From assembly GCF_040712315.1 (NCBI RefSeq), contig NC_134020.1, forward strand, positions 37,936,751-38,000,750: a stretch of DNA of 64,000 nt, read 5' to 3'. The notes under the pieces were generated by a model that worked only from the letters and a program-made list of their open reading frames with translations, was not told the origin of the DNA and searched no databases. A program made the translations under genes and the position numbers. The stretch is from Castanea sativa (lineage: Eukaryota; Streptophyta; Magnoliopsida; Fagales; Fagaceae). Numbering within the stretch: the stretch's first letter is position 1; each line of letters starts with the position of its first letter. Of this stretch, positions 23,353 to 35,500 are shown piece after piece.

Positions 23353-24738
23353 TTTTGTCACTTTTCTCTCTCCCTCTCTTTTCGATTATGCATTATTTGT
23401 GTGTTTTGCTTTCTTGTTTTTGAGGCAGTCTAATTTTATGCTATGCTTTGTTTAACATGTTTTTGTTTGTTTGTTTTCAGTTTTGCTTTATTTTGCTTTT
23501 TCATAAAAATAAAAAAAAATTGAAAAATCAGAAAAATACAAAAACCGTGTATGTTTTGTGTACATTGGTACTTGTGTACCTTAGATGGCCATTGAAACGA
23601 AATTTTCTAAACTTTGTATCTTTTGTAGCTTAGATGAACATCTCTATGCACAACTAAGCAAGTGAGCTTTGTGGCTCGTGTTTGTGATGAGTAAAATTAA
23701 GTTATCTTTTGTACTTAACACTTGTATCACTCTTTTTGACATAAAGGACTAGAAAATCCTAAGAAAAATGCATAAATAACTATCTCATCACTGTTGCCCA
23801 CCAATCATGAAATGACATCTGTATGCTTCAGCATAGCAAAAGTGCAATGTCAAAAGCTTAACATCATTAGGTATTTCTTCTCTCTCTCTTATATACCCAT
23901 GCATGGTATACTTAAAAGAAAATATGCAAAGAAAAATAAAAGCAAAAATAATCAAAATGCTTTATATATGATTAGAAGCGTGTCTTCTGGGAGATGTGGG
24001 AGTTATAGGATGTATCTCAAAGGTGATAGTCCCCATCAAGCAGTTATGATTGTGTGTGAGTTAAATTGATTCTCTCATATCTCAAATCGTCATAACATGT
24101 AGACACTTATGCAATCTTCCGATGTTTTTCCACACAAAACAGCAATATTCTTTGCTACTTTTGATACATGTGCAGGTACAATGTGATTTGGCCATCACAA
24201 GGAATACATGTGTTAATGTATGCTACTAAACTGTTTTGACTTGTTTTTGAAATATAAAATTGGTTAGACCTATTTTTTGTGTGTGTGTGTGTGTGCGTTT
24301 TGGTTCTAAATGCTTGTCATTTTTCTTTTTGAGAAATGTTTTTAAGAGCTTAAAATATTGTTTGGATCTTTGGTTGAGTAGCATATTTGATTGTATTCAT
24401 ATCTGTGTTTTTCTCTTCTTTGAAAAACTGCTTTTGAGCAATCTCGACACCTCTCAACAGTTAGGCTATCTATCGAGCTCTTGATCGTTCTTTCTCGACA
24501 ACTGTTATCGCAATCTCGATCCATTGAAGTTTATGAGAATTTGTCTCGATAGCTTCTCACGAGATTCTCAATCCATCGAGACAGTTTCTGTCTTCTTGAT
24601 AGCTGCTTGATAGCTTCTCAATCCATCGAGGTCACTTTGCTGTGGACACCTCTCGATAGCTCCTTGACAACTCCATCCATTGAGAATTAAATCTCGACAC
24701 CTCTCGACACCTTTCGATCCATCGAGATTCGTGCTTTT
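23353..24738 (+). other. Non-coding spacer where pol would be expected
   Basis: T-rich sequence with short chance ORFs and a (GT)n run near 24279-24294. I searched all frames by eye for protease DSG, integrase DDE-region and YVDD motifs and saw none. The final 300 bp is the CTCGA/ATCGAG repeat cluster listed separately. Confidence 0.65.
24440..24725. repeat. Cluster of short CTCGATAGCT / CCATCGAG inverted motifs
   Basis: At least ten copies of TCTCGACA or TCTCGATAGCT alternate with ATCCATCGAGA-like complements, each about 20-30 bp apart. The same motifs occur once or twice in each LTR (for example near 20640-20730 and 27270-27380). The pairs can form short hairpins. They lie directly upstream of the TATA-like box of the second ORF, so they could be promoter elements or a structured RNA region. 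Confidence 0.75.
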
Positions 24739-24748
24739 CTATATATAG
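24739..24748 (+). promoter_or_regulatory. Internal TATA-like box ahead of the accessory ORF
   Basis: CTATATATAG is followed by a CT-rich leader. A possible intron runs from a CTG|GTATGA donor (24884) to an AATTTTGTAG acceptor (25226) before the ATG at 25278. This arrangement looks like an independent transcription unit inside the element rather than readthrough from the LTR. Confidence 0.45.
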
Positions 24749-25277
24749 TCTCAATGCAATTTTTTTTCTCTCTTCTCTATCTCTCTCGACTGTTTTTGAC
24801 TTTTCATCTCCCCAAAAACCCTTCACTCACTCTAAACCTCTTCCCCACTTAATCTTCAACCTTAAGAGTGATTTCTTCCTCTGGTATGATCTTCCCTCTT
24901 ACATTTATCATGCATTTCATCTTTTTTTACCTAACTTTTGGGGTTTTTGAAAAATTTGGGGTTTTTCAAAATTGATGAGGTTTTTGCAAAAATTTTGGGC
25001 TGGGTTTTGTTTAAATGATACCATATGTTCATGCATTGCATCACATTTTTATTTTAACAATGATTCATGCAATTTAGATGTGTGTTTACCATGATTGAAA
25101 TCATATGTGCTGGAAGGATTGGATTGGGTTGAGCCCATGATGTTTTTGTTGTTGCATGTCACATGTTCATACATTTTTCATGTATACATACTATTCTTTT
25201 CTATCTTTTTTATATTAATTTTGTAGGTACTCTTCTTCTTGTCTCCCCCTCTCTCTTTCTTTTGGTTAGTCTATGTC

Positions 25278-26430
25278 ATGGCACCTAAGCGTAAGTCTAC
25301 TCAGTCTTGGAACCCTCTTCGTTCCGAGGCTTCATCTTTTATTGATTCTACCCCCTCTCATGTTAGGTTTTGTGATGATAAAGCCCGTAAGGTCTTTTTG
25401 GAGAACTTTTCTCAATGTAGCATTCACTCAGAATGCCAAGTCGTTCTTTCGGATTTTTCCAATACTTACCTTCCCACTGTCATCTATAGTAGGGGTTAGG
25501 AGTCCCTTTGTGACATCCCGGTCACTTGTCCCTCTGTGATCATACAGGAGTTTTACTCTAATATGCACGGATTTGATTACACCGTAACTCTTTCTCTACT
25601 CTTGTTAGAGGTGCGCATATTGTAGTCACTCCAGATCTTATATCCGAGGTGCTACACATTCTAAGGGTAGCGCATCCTGACTACCTCGGCTGTCGTCATC
25701 TTAAGACTGTGTCTAAAGACGAGCTCATGTCTCTATTTTGTGAGATACCTTTATCATAAGGTGGTTGTCAAAACACCTTACCTTTGCAAAAGGTCCGGGG
25801 TTCTTGAATATGGTGATGACATTTGTTGTACATCCCTTGTCTCACTATAATTCAATTACTGAGCCTCGTGCTCTATTTTTGTTGTCCCTCCTTAAGAGGC
25901 TTATCATAGACTTTACCATAGATGTTTATAAGGATACGGCGACCCACGATAAGCTTATCTTTCCTTCTGCTATCAGGCGGATCCTTCGCCACTTCTCTGT
26001 TTCCTATCCAGAGTTGGATCACTTCTTCATCATGTGTGCCATTGATACAGCAACCGTTACACAGAGCGAGGCCAAGCTTCGACCGAAGTGGCCACGAACC
26101 GAGATGGCGACTCCTCCGGCTTCTTCAGCTCCATCCACATTCACTCCTTCTTTTTTTGCGGGTGGTGTAACCCTCGAGGTAGTCATGGCACAACTTCAGC
26201 ACATGGATGCTCACCTTGACACTCTCAGTGATGAGTTGTGTCAGGTGAACACCAGTGTCAGTCGTATTGCACGACGACAGGCTCGCCTTGGTGGTTTCGT
26301 CAAGTCTCCCTCTCCTTTTCTAGAGGCTTCTAAGGACGAGGACGATGATGGTGACTCTGATGGTGGTGATGCTGATGAGGATGAGGCTACTAGCTCTTCC
26401 AGTGACGATGAGATGACTATTTCTCAGTGA
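25278..26430 (+). pseudogene. Accessory ORF, 'putative plant transposon protein' type
   Basis: Begins MAPKRKSTQSW. In three frame-disrupted pieces it keeps GWESLCDIPVTCPS-like, FAKGPGFLNMVMTFVVHPLSHYN and LIFPSAIRRILRHFSVSYP segments, a short helical DAHLDTLSDELCQVNTSVSRI stretch, and an acidic Asp/Ser tail ending DDEMTISQ. I recognise this as the retroelement-associated family usually labelled 'putative plant transposon protein'; its biochemical role is unknown. A TAG at 25497 stands where Trp is expected. Frameshifts lie around 25600-25760, and a few residues appear deleted after LIIDF. No catalytic motif is visible. Confidence 0.75.
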
Positions 26431-26642
26431 CTTACCATTTGTTATTTGTGACAAAAAGGGGAAGTAGTTTTATGTATGAGAGTAGTCATGTACTTAGGGG
26501 GAGAGTTAGTATAGGAGATATTTTTATTAAGGGGAGTGTTTTTGTTTATAAGGGATGTATTGAGGACTTTTTGTATCTTTTCTTTTCTTTATTTTTAGAT
26601 ACATTGTTCTTATATTGTGATAGCAAACCTTGTATACATTAT

Positions 26643-26643
<1 letters not shown>

Positions 26644-26704
<61 letters not shown>
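26644..26704. repeat. (AT)n microsatellite
   Basis: About 30 AT copies in the 3' untranslated part of the pol-less element, between the accessory ORF and the 3' LTR. Confidence 0.95.
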
Positions 26705-26706
<2 letters not shown>

Positions 26707-27033
26707 AGGTTGTCATTACATTCTTTCACCTATCTCTTCATGTGTTGTTTCTTTTCTCTCTTTATGCACATGCTTCTTATTTCTTGTATGCAATCTTTTA
26801 ATTTCTGTTTCACACTAAGATACCATGATGAGTTTTGTTTAAAGTGTTTCAGAAATACAGGTTGTCAAAATCTTTCATGTCATGAACTCTCTTCTTTCAA
26901 AGTTTTTCAAAAGTTTATATTATGATAGATTTTATTGTATTCAACAAGTGAGTATGAGTTGAGTGTTTTATGACTTCTCTCATATATTCATTTGTTTGTT
27001 ATGGTTTTGTCCCGGATTGCCAATGGGGGAGAT

Positions 27034-28117
27034 TGTTAGGACATATGTGAATCATGTTAAGAACATATGTGAATCATGTTAAGAACATATGTGAATCATG
27101 TTAAGAACATATGTCATTTAGAATTGGCTAATCATATAACAAAACGCACTTTACTTGTATTTCGGTAAATTTAAGATGGGTTTAATACTTCAAGAAACAA
27201 GAGTTTAAATCCAAGTATTGAAGTCATGCAAATCTGTCCAAGAAACAAGTGAAGAATTGCTATATTTTAAAACTCGACAGCTAGCTCAACAGATAGCATC
27301 TATCGAGGTTTAAAAGACTTGTTTAGCCTGATGCTCGACAGTTGTTCGATAGATAACCTATCTATCGAGATTTACGAAAATCAGTTTTTCAGATCTAATT
27401 TCACGCATATCCATGTGTATGTGTTTATGCTTTCTTTTCTCACAACCCTAAACATATATAAGGATTATTTTAAGGATCTTCTCATGTGCCGCAAATAAAT
27501 GAAACTTGATGCAAAGGTTTTGTTTAAGCAAATTGTGACCGGAGTCAGAATTTGCCCTAGTTCATCTTTCTCTTGAAAAAGCTACTGCGTTTGTACGCTG
27601 TAGGGTTTTATAACCTAGGAGCTTCGTGATCTTCATCGCGTTGATGAACTGAAGAACTTTACAGCCAACATTCTTCTCAAGTTGGTGTGTTAGTCACGTA
27701 CTTGGATTCGTGCAAAGGAGTAAGCCGCGTACGGGGATCTGCACATTGATTGGTTAGTCACGTACTAGAAGTCGTGCATTGAAAATGAGAGATTATCACT
27801 ACAAAAAGTTCAATTGTGTATTGAGGTAAGGGTTCAACTGTAGGTTGGTATAAGGTACTAAGATTCCTTTACTTGTAACAACTTGTTGTGATACTTGGGA
27901 GTAGTGATCTTAAAATCACCCGGTAGGGTTTTTGCCATGGAAATTTTCCCCATTCGTAAACAAATCATCGTGTTAACTTTATTTTCTACTGCATTTAACT
28001 TAGTTGATGATTTATTTGTATTGTCACGCATATTGCATGTTAATTAACTTAATTAATTCACTTGATTAATTAATTGGTTAATTTATCACAAGGGATCAAT
28101 ACATTCTTGGTCTATCA
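27034..28117 (+). repeat. 3' LTR of the pol-less element
   Basis: Starts TGTTAGGACATATGTG right after a purine-rich tract and ends TTGGTCTATCA. Near its start the unit AATCATGTTAAGAACATATGTG is repeated three times (about 27050-27115), against one copy in the 5' LTR. ATATATAAGG is retained at about 27454-27463. Confidence 0.9.
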
Positions 28118-28764
28118 ATATTTATATTTATATTATCATATTTATTCATTTTAATAAAATAATATTAAAATGCTGCAACACTTTTTTGTACTTTAGAGCT
28201 AATGAAAGCACGAACAAGTAAATAGAACAACCATACAAAAAAAATATTTATCATTATTTGACCAACTACATACCTACATCCACATGTAATTAACACCGAC
28301 CAAAATACACTATCAACGATATGGATTACATCTATTCTCAATCAAACCTCACAAACACAATATCAAAGCCCTAATACACCCAATATCTCTCTCACACTCA
28401 CAAAATAAATAAACTTTCAACGCACAACCATGGGTATCTTTTAATCCCAAAAATTTACCAAACTACTCTTTGAAAAAAAATCCACTATTGTTTTTCTAAG
28501 AATCTTCTTCTCTCCTTTTGTGAGAGAAACCTTAGACAAAAACCACCAAATTTTGAAATTTAATTTTAAACAATATATATAAATTTTGAGTTTTAAGATA
28601 ATTTATCCTAATAACAACTCTAAAGTCACAAAAAATTTGAAAATTGCTAAGAAGGGAAATTGTTAATGGTAAATAATAAATGAAAAATGATGCAAATTTG
28701 ACTGCATAAATCTTACAAACTTAGTGATAATATATGCGATTGGTGGATTTCAGCCACTTAACAA
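28118..28764. other. Intergenic DNA, no gene seen
   Basis: AT-rich, with no ORF of note and no paired terminal repeats recognised. It separates the pol-less element from a tandem duplication upstream of the J-domain gene. Confidence 0.55.
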
Positions 28765-29235
28765 AGGGTTAAGCTTGTGTCCAGTACATCAATTTTTTAG
28801 TAATTGGACACATGTCTGCATTCTAACTTGTTGAGTGAACTAATGCATTAGACATAAATTGTGTCCCCCAATAAATGAATGTTTGAATTATTTTTTTAGT
28901 AATTAGTATAGCACATCAGTTTGGAACTCTATATAATAAAATTTATAGTATCTATTGTATCTTAGAAAATTGTAGTGTTTGTTGTATATGGTATTATAAT
29001 AAAGGGATAAGTTTGTGTCCAATGCATCAATTTTTTAGTAATTGGACACATGTCTGCATTCTAACTTAACGAGTGAACTAATGTATTAGACATAAACTGT
29101 GTCCCCTAATAAATGAATGTTGAATTGTTTTTTCAGTAATTAGTGTAGCACATCATTTTGGAACTCTACATAATAAAATTTATAATATCCATACCTTAGA
29201 AAATTGTAGTGTTTGTTGTATATGGTATTATTATT
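28765..29235. repeat. Direct duplication of a ~233-bp segment
   Basis: Two adjacent copies (about 28765-28998 and 28999-29235). Both contain AATTGGACACATGTCTGCAT, TGAGTGAACTAATG-type sequence, AATGAATGTTTGAATT-type sequence and TGTAGTGTTTGTTGTATATG. They differ by about 20 scattered changes and small indels. It lies roughly 300 bp upstream of the J-domain start codon, so it may duplicate upstream regulatory DNA. Confidence 0.85.
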
Positions 29236-29423
29236 ATTATTATCCAATAAGTCCACTTCAAAAAACAAAATATAATCCAAAAAGTTTAAAATGTAATAAG
29301 GTTTGGAGAGAAATGAGAAACCATGAGGCCCAGTGCGAGGCCCAATCCACTCAAACGGTGGACTCAAACTTGGAGGCTCAATAATAAACAAATTAACCAG
29401 ATTTGTGTATGTTACTGTTAAAA

Positions 29424-29426
<3 letters not shown>

Positions 29427-29473
<47 letters not shown>

Positions 29474-29521
29474 AGTGTAAAACTAAAAGCAAGCAAAGGC
29501 GAGAGAGAGAGAGAGAGAGAG
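29427..29521. repeat. GA-rich 5'UTR tract of the J-domain gene
   Basis: (GA)n and (GACAGA)n at about 29429-29473 and (GA)n at about 29501-29521 end at the ATG. A complementary (CT)n run begins intron 1 (29622-29648), so exon 1 is bracketed by GA and CT repeats. GAGA tracts in 5' leaders are common in plant genes and may bind BBR/BPC factors. Confidence 0.85.
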
Positions 29522-29522
29522 G

Positions 29523-32500
29523 ATGGGAGAGGCAAGCAGTAACAGCACCGATGACGATTTGCTTCTCAAGAACTTCTTCGCCGAAGTCAGCGAAGTCGAG
29601 AGAGATAACGAAGTTAACAGGTTCTCTCTCTCTCTCTCTCTCTCTCTGCGATTCTCTACATTTTTTTTTCCATTAATTCTTATTTTCTTTTCTTTTTTAT
29701 TAATTTAATTTTTTTATATTTTCTGATATATCGGCTTAGGTATTGGATTTGATTGACACAAATTTAGCGTTTCATTTTAGTTTTGTGCATTCAGCTAGAT
29801 TTTCAATTTATTCCATTGGCTTTTACATAACTGAACCCCTAATTTGAACGATTCTTTTTGTTCATTTGCTTCGTAATTGTATTCTGAAGAGATTTGATTT
29901 ATTCTAAATACTTTTATAAATTGAGACGTGTTTATATTTCGCAGAAACTCCAAAATTAAATGATTTAACCATAGATTCTTCAAAATTAAGGGGCTACATG
30001 TGTATAGGTTTTAATTCGCAGAAGCTCTCAATTAAGTGTTTATTTTTGTAGAAGTAAACACTTTTGCCAAAGCTGAATTGGCACCTCTTCATGCACAAAG
30101 TGCTTGGGGTCTAGGGGTGAAAGGTATCGAGCTGCGGGATTAGCATATTGTAATTATCTCTATAAAAAAAAAAGTGTTTATTTTTGTAAAAGTAATTTAA
30201 GACGCTTTATAGGTTTGTGGGTTATTCTAGATTGGGACTTGATCAAAATGAATTCTGAGTTGTGACATGGTTCGCTTTTTTTGGATTTTGGCACCAGAAT
30301 CAGCAGGCTTATGTATAACTCATTGGTATTGCATCAATTGTTATGTGTAAATTACTTTTTTTAGTATAATGTCCTAAATAGACATTTGTATTTGTATAAA
30401 AATTAATTCCAAGGGAGTTTCCTAGAGTACACAAGAGAGGAGCTCCAATACGAAGACAAATGACAAAATAGGGGGGGGGGGGGGGAGGGTCATACCTATT
30501 GCACAAAGCTCTCCAAATTTTGTGTGTATTGGAGAGGTGATTGGTAAGCAACCTTACCCCAAATTTTTTTTTTCCTGGAGAGACTGATTCCAGACGACAG
30601 ATGACAAAAATAATGTGTATATAATGAGAAAAACATAGAAGTATCAAGTATAGGGTCAATGAGTAAGTGAAGGTAAAAATATTAGAAGTGGAAAAATAAA
30701 GTCCTTCAATCGAGAGTGTTAAAAGGTAGCTTGATAACCCCAATTGGCAAGCACCTTGGAACTTCCAGAGGGATTCATGAAACCTCAAATAAGATTTTTT
30801 TTTTAGAGTAAATAATTCATTATAGAGCGCAAAGGGGCACAACCTATGAAGCTATGTACACGTGATACACCAACAACTATTGTCCAAAATTACAAAGATC
30901 TATGATGTCTAATAATTTAGAAAGGAAATCTGTCTTGAGGATGATAACCACTCATAGAAGGATCTAAGAAATGTGGAATTCACTTCTAAATCTGAGCTTT
31001 CGCGACCTTCAAAACACTGAGCATTCCTTTCCTTCCATGTGCGCCACATAAGGCAATGAAGTATCGCATTCCAGATGGCTATGCTACAGTGTCTATGAAA
31101 GAGCCCTTGCCAACTAGCTACTAAACTAGTCACACCACTAGGCATTACCCACTGAATTTTGAAAAGGATGAAAGCCAACAACCAAGGTGTGCTAGCAAAC
31201 TCACAATGAATGAGCTTGATTTAGTTGGCATTTTCTTGGAGCAATTATATGTTAATCTTACCTCAGGGATAGGGGAGTATGGAATATGGACTGAGTTAGA
31301 GGATTGGTGATTTTACAAGGTGCTTAGTGGTTGGATTTCCAGGGAAGAAGACTTGGATCATAAAGGTACCAAGAAAATTATTATTGTTTGTATGGATGAA
31401 TGCTTTGAGTTTTGGCAAAATAATGAAAATTTTAAAAGTCAGAGAAAAAAGGGAAAAATAATTGTGAATAGATGTTGAATGTGTTAGAATTGCAGTGAGA
31501 CGGGAGATAATCTATTTTTTACATTGCATTATGGCTTGTGAATTGTGGTTATTAGTCTTCACTTTATTTGGAGTGCATTGGGTGATGCAACAGCTGCAAG
31601 ATGTGATGGATTTGTTTACATTTTGGAAAGGGGGATTGGTCATAATGAGAGAGGTTAGATTTAAAGGGTAGAGGGATCATTCCATTTTTCATTGTTATGA
31701 CATTGTGGAGGAAGAGGTATAATTTTCCTATACAAAACTAAATGGGAATTCATAGAAAAGCTGTTTTTAGTTTTTACATGTTCTCTATATGAGGGCTACA
31801 TGCTTTTGGAGGTCTGTATGTTGATTCCTTCTTGGATTTCATTGTTCTTTAAATTTTCAATTGTAACTAGAAGAAAGGATTTGTATTTATCCTTTTTGTT
31901 TGAATATTTGTTGCCTATATTTAAAAATAAAAATAAAAAATTTCACAACATTTGCTTGTTTGGGAAATATTAGAAGTCATGTAGGAAACACTACAATTAA
32001 CTTGTTCCGGGGGTTAACTAGGTTTAAATTGGCCTCCAAAGCTTGTTTGTTGCACTTTTAGAAGGTCCTTGGAGGTTGCTGCCACAGTATTTTGCTGAAA
32101 TCTTCATGTTTGGTTTCTTGGTAATATTATTATTATTATTTTCTTGTGAGAGTTTGAAACTCTTCCACTCTTAAAGGTTGGGGCTGAGGTGAGTGCCTAT
32201 ATTAGCTCATAGGCTAACTAGCCAGTAAGGCAGTGTCAAACACTTGATTAGAGACTTCTCCCTCAATTCTTTTCTTTTCTTTTGAAACTTCTTTTATTAA
32301 AATTTCTATGTTTCTTTCCCGAATTTGTTTTTCCTGTGTTTTATTTTTCTTCTTGCTCAAAGGATCTCTCATCAGTAGTAATGCTTATATTGGTTGTTTT
32401 TATATGAACTTATATGCTTCATTGTTAATTACTTTTCTGTCAGTATATCATATCATAATATCTGCTTAATAATCTCTCATCCTCTTTGGAAAATTTCATG

Positions 32501-35500
32501 AATTCTTAGGATCCTCACCTGCTTCAAGTTAAATCCATTTGAGCATCTAAACCTACCATTTGGTGCGTCTCCAGAAGACATTAAAAGGCAGTATCGTAAG
32601 GTAACTCCTTCTGGTGAATGAACCATCATGTTCAAGGTTGCTTATCTTATTAAAAGTGCTTATATAATTTCACATTTGTAGTTGTCTTTGCTGGTCCACC
32701 CTGATAAATGCAAGCATCCACAAGCAAAAGAGGCATTTGGAGGTATGGAGGTCTATGTTTTATATGGTTGAATTTGTTAATTACTTGTCTTTATAAAAGT
32801 GATTGTTTTGCATGTGAGGAATCTTGTGCATAACATTTGTGCATGTTCATTTATTTAAACTTGAGAGATAACTTGTTAGCATGTTAAATACATTGATAAC
32901 AGACTTCAAATCTGTTGATTATTTGCTGTTTCTGCTGTTGTGGTAAAGACACAAACTAATAGGAAAAAAGGGGTTTTGACTTTTGACTTGATGGTTTTGT
33001 TGAAGGATTGTTACACATCTATGGTTTGCCAAACTACGTGCCATTTTTTACCAACTGTGACTACTAGTTGAGAGTCATAAGGCATATGTTAAGATTTTCT
33101 GAAGCAATGTCTTTTATGATAAGTATTTCCTGAAGCCATGTCAAACGTGCAAGCTGATCTTGATAAATTCAAACTTATGCTATGTTTGGAAGTTTTGAGA
33201 GAGAGGAGAGTAGAAGGAAGGAGAGTAGTGAAGAAGAGAGCAGAGGGGAATCGTTATCCTCTACCTTGTTTGGATGTTTTTAAAATTAAGGGGGAAGGGA
33301 ATAATTAGTCTTTTCATTTGTAATTTTGTGAATATAGTAAAGGCAAATTTGGTAATTCATTTGGTTAAGCATTTTTATGCTCCACTCTCCCTCCAAATCT
33401 CTCCAATTTGGGGGAATTAAAAATGAGGGGTTAGAAGTAGTTCAAACCCCTCCAAAGCCCTCCAAATCTCTCCCCCTCCTTCCTTGAAAAACATCCAAAC
33501 AAGGTAATTTAATTACTCTCCCTCTCTCTACTCTACTCCCCCTCCTTTTCCCAACATCCAAACATAGCATTATGGAGTTTGTTTTGAACATTATATATAG
33601 TTGGCCTTAGGTGTACACTATAGAGTGTGACACCTGGTGGCCCTTGAATTTCCAAACCTGTTTTTGAGTCAGTTGAGATTTTGAGATTTTTGGATGGGAT
33701 TCACGGTTTAGAAGCTAGGGTCATGTTTGGTAATTGTTTTCATTTTCTACTTCCATTTTCTTGTTTTTAAGGGAAAAAGGAAACCAAAAAACAAAATTTT
33801 TCTGTTTTCAAAATGAAAACGCGTTTGGTTAGTTGAAAGGAAAAAAAACATTTTCCAAAAACAAAATTCAGGAAATTTGTTTAGTAGTTGTTTTTGAAAA
33901 AGTTGAATTTTGTTTTGTTTGGTTAATTTTAAAAAAAATTCTATTTATTCTAATTCAAAAACACATTTGCTTCAAAGTATTTAAAATCAACACACCTAGA
34001 GGAATTATAAAATCAAATGCTTTGTATATAACATTCAAGCCTGAAACTTTAATCATATTAGACTGAAACTATATTAATGAAAGTTTCTTACTATTGAAGA
34101 AAAATAGGCATTTAAATGTTATAAAAGACAATCAATAACTAAAGTTTATAACGTGGCATCAATGATGCCTATTATTTGCTAACATCAATCCTGCGATCTG
34201 ATCCCTATAAGTTGCCATAGCTTCAGCAACTTGATCAGTTAAGTCAACAGTGTGCGATGGCTTACTAGAATTATTCCTACCTTCACCTTCAACAATAAGG
34301 TTATCGATAATGAATTGAGTAAACAAGCGATCATTTCTTGTTGCCATCCGAATGAAGTTATAGATTGTGCAACAGCCTCTCATCACAACCTTTATAAACA
34401 CAACCATCAAATACAATTAAGGAACAGCCTCCCATGGATAATATTGACAAAGCATTGGCGGCCAGAAACAATATCAAATAAACCAACCACTGTGTAAGAC
34501 ATAACAATTTTGGGATCTAAAGTATCAAAGTAAAAAATCATGATGGACATCATTTTTCATTCTATATATATGGATAGGAATTTCTTTTCTTTTCTTTATT
34601 TTTTACCTTAAAAAGGTAGAAACCTTTATATCTTGTCAATACAAATTACAAAGAAGTATTACATCAAACACATTTTGTGCTGCTCTATTATAACCCGTGT
34701 ACAACCTTAACAATATAATTCAAATAGATTCATGAGGTAGAGACACGTTAAGATATTAATTTCTATCCTGCATGTACAATTTTATGGCATGAGGTTACAT
34801 ATGGCGCCGATGGACAGATTCATGTGAGACACAAAAAATATCCATTTAATAATAACCATTAACCTCACATTAACAATTGACACTCAACAATAAGACCAAA
34901 CACAAATCAGCTCTTGTAAATTTGTAATAATCCATAATCAAGGAAAAAAGGAAAAGAGCCCAAAAAAACAAAAACATGAAAGCAAAAATAAGCGAAATGT
35001 ATGTACCCAGTACCTCTGAGTGATTGGGTCCCTAAAATTATGAAGCTCTTCAAAAACTGTGAAACACCCGCACAGACCTGCTAAATACATTCAGAAAAAC
35101 CATCCAAATAAATTCAGAAGAACAAACTGTGATTTCTTCCTCTTTATGGTTAGCTCCCCCTTAAATGTTCTATTTCTCTCCTACATACTTGCCACATCAT
35201 TGGTTGGTGTGCTATGCTTTGCCAGTTAATTGGATATGAAGATTTAAGGGAGAAATAAGTTATGGAGTAATATGTGAGATGTGAATGTGCTAAATTGGTG
35301 ATGTTTGGTGTGATGAAAACATGCATTTGTGTTTTACAGCTGCAAGAATATTGGATATTTTGGGAAGATATCGGTGTGATGACATCCCTTTTTAGAGGAT
35401 GTGTGCAACCCATTAAAATGTATAACTGGCAAAGGATAAGGTTACCCTTGTTCATTGAGGATGCAGTGTGGCATTTCCTGTACAAATATCAGTAAAGAGT

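Larger units (their letters stand above)
20449..28117 (+). mobile_element. Copia-derived LTR element with gag and an accessory ORF but no pol
   Basis: LTRs of 1033 bp (20449-21481) and 1084 bp (27034-28117) flank a PBS, a two-knuckle gag (21552-23352), a 1.9-kb non-coding spacer, a second ORF (25278-26430), and a polypurine tract just before the 3' LTR (CAATGGGGGAGAT). No protease, integrase, RT or RNase H motif is visible anywhere inside. Flanking pentamers TTATT and ATATT match at 4 of 5. An eye comparison of about 160 bp of LTR gives roughly 10% difference, so it is older than Copia element 1. It would need enzymes supplied in trans. Confidence 0.85.

Noticed and set aside
30309..30842. 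177-residue - strand ORF in J-domain intron 1
   Set aside because: Includes a poly-Pro run from a G homopolymer and matches no family I know; it overlaps repeat-derived DNA near the LINE end.
35150..35485. Overlapping ORFs on both strands in J-domain intron 3
   Set aside because: No domain, and located inside an intron whose flanking exons splice in phase.
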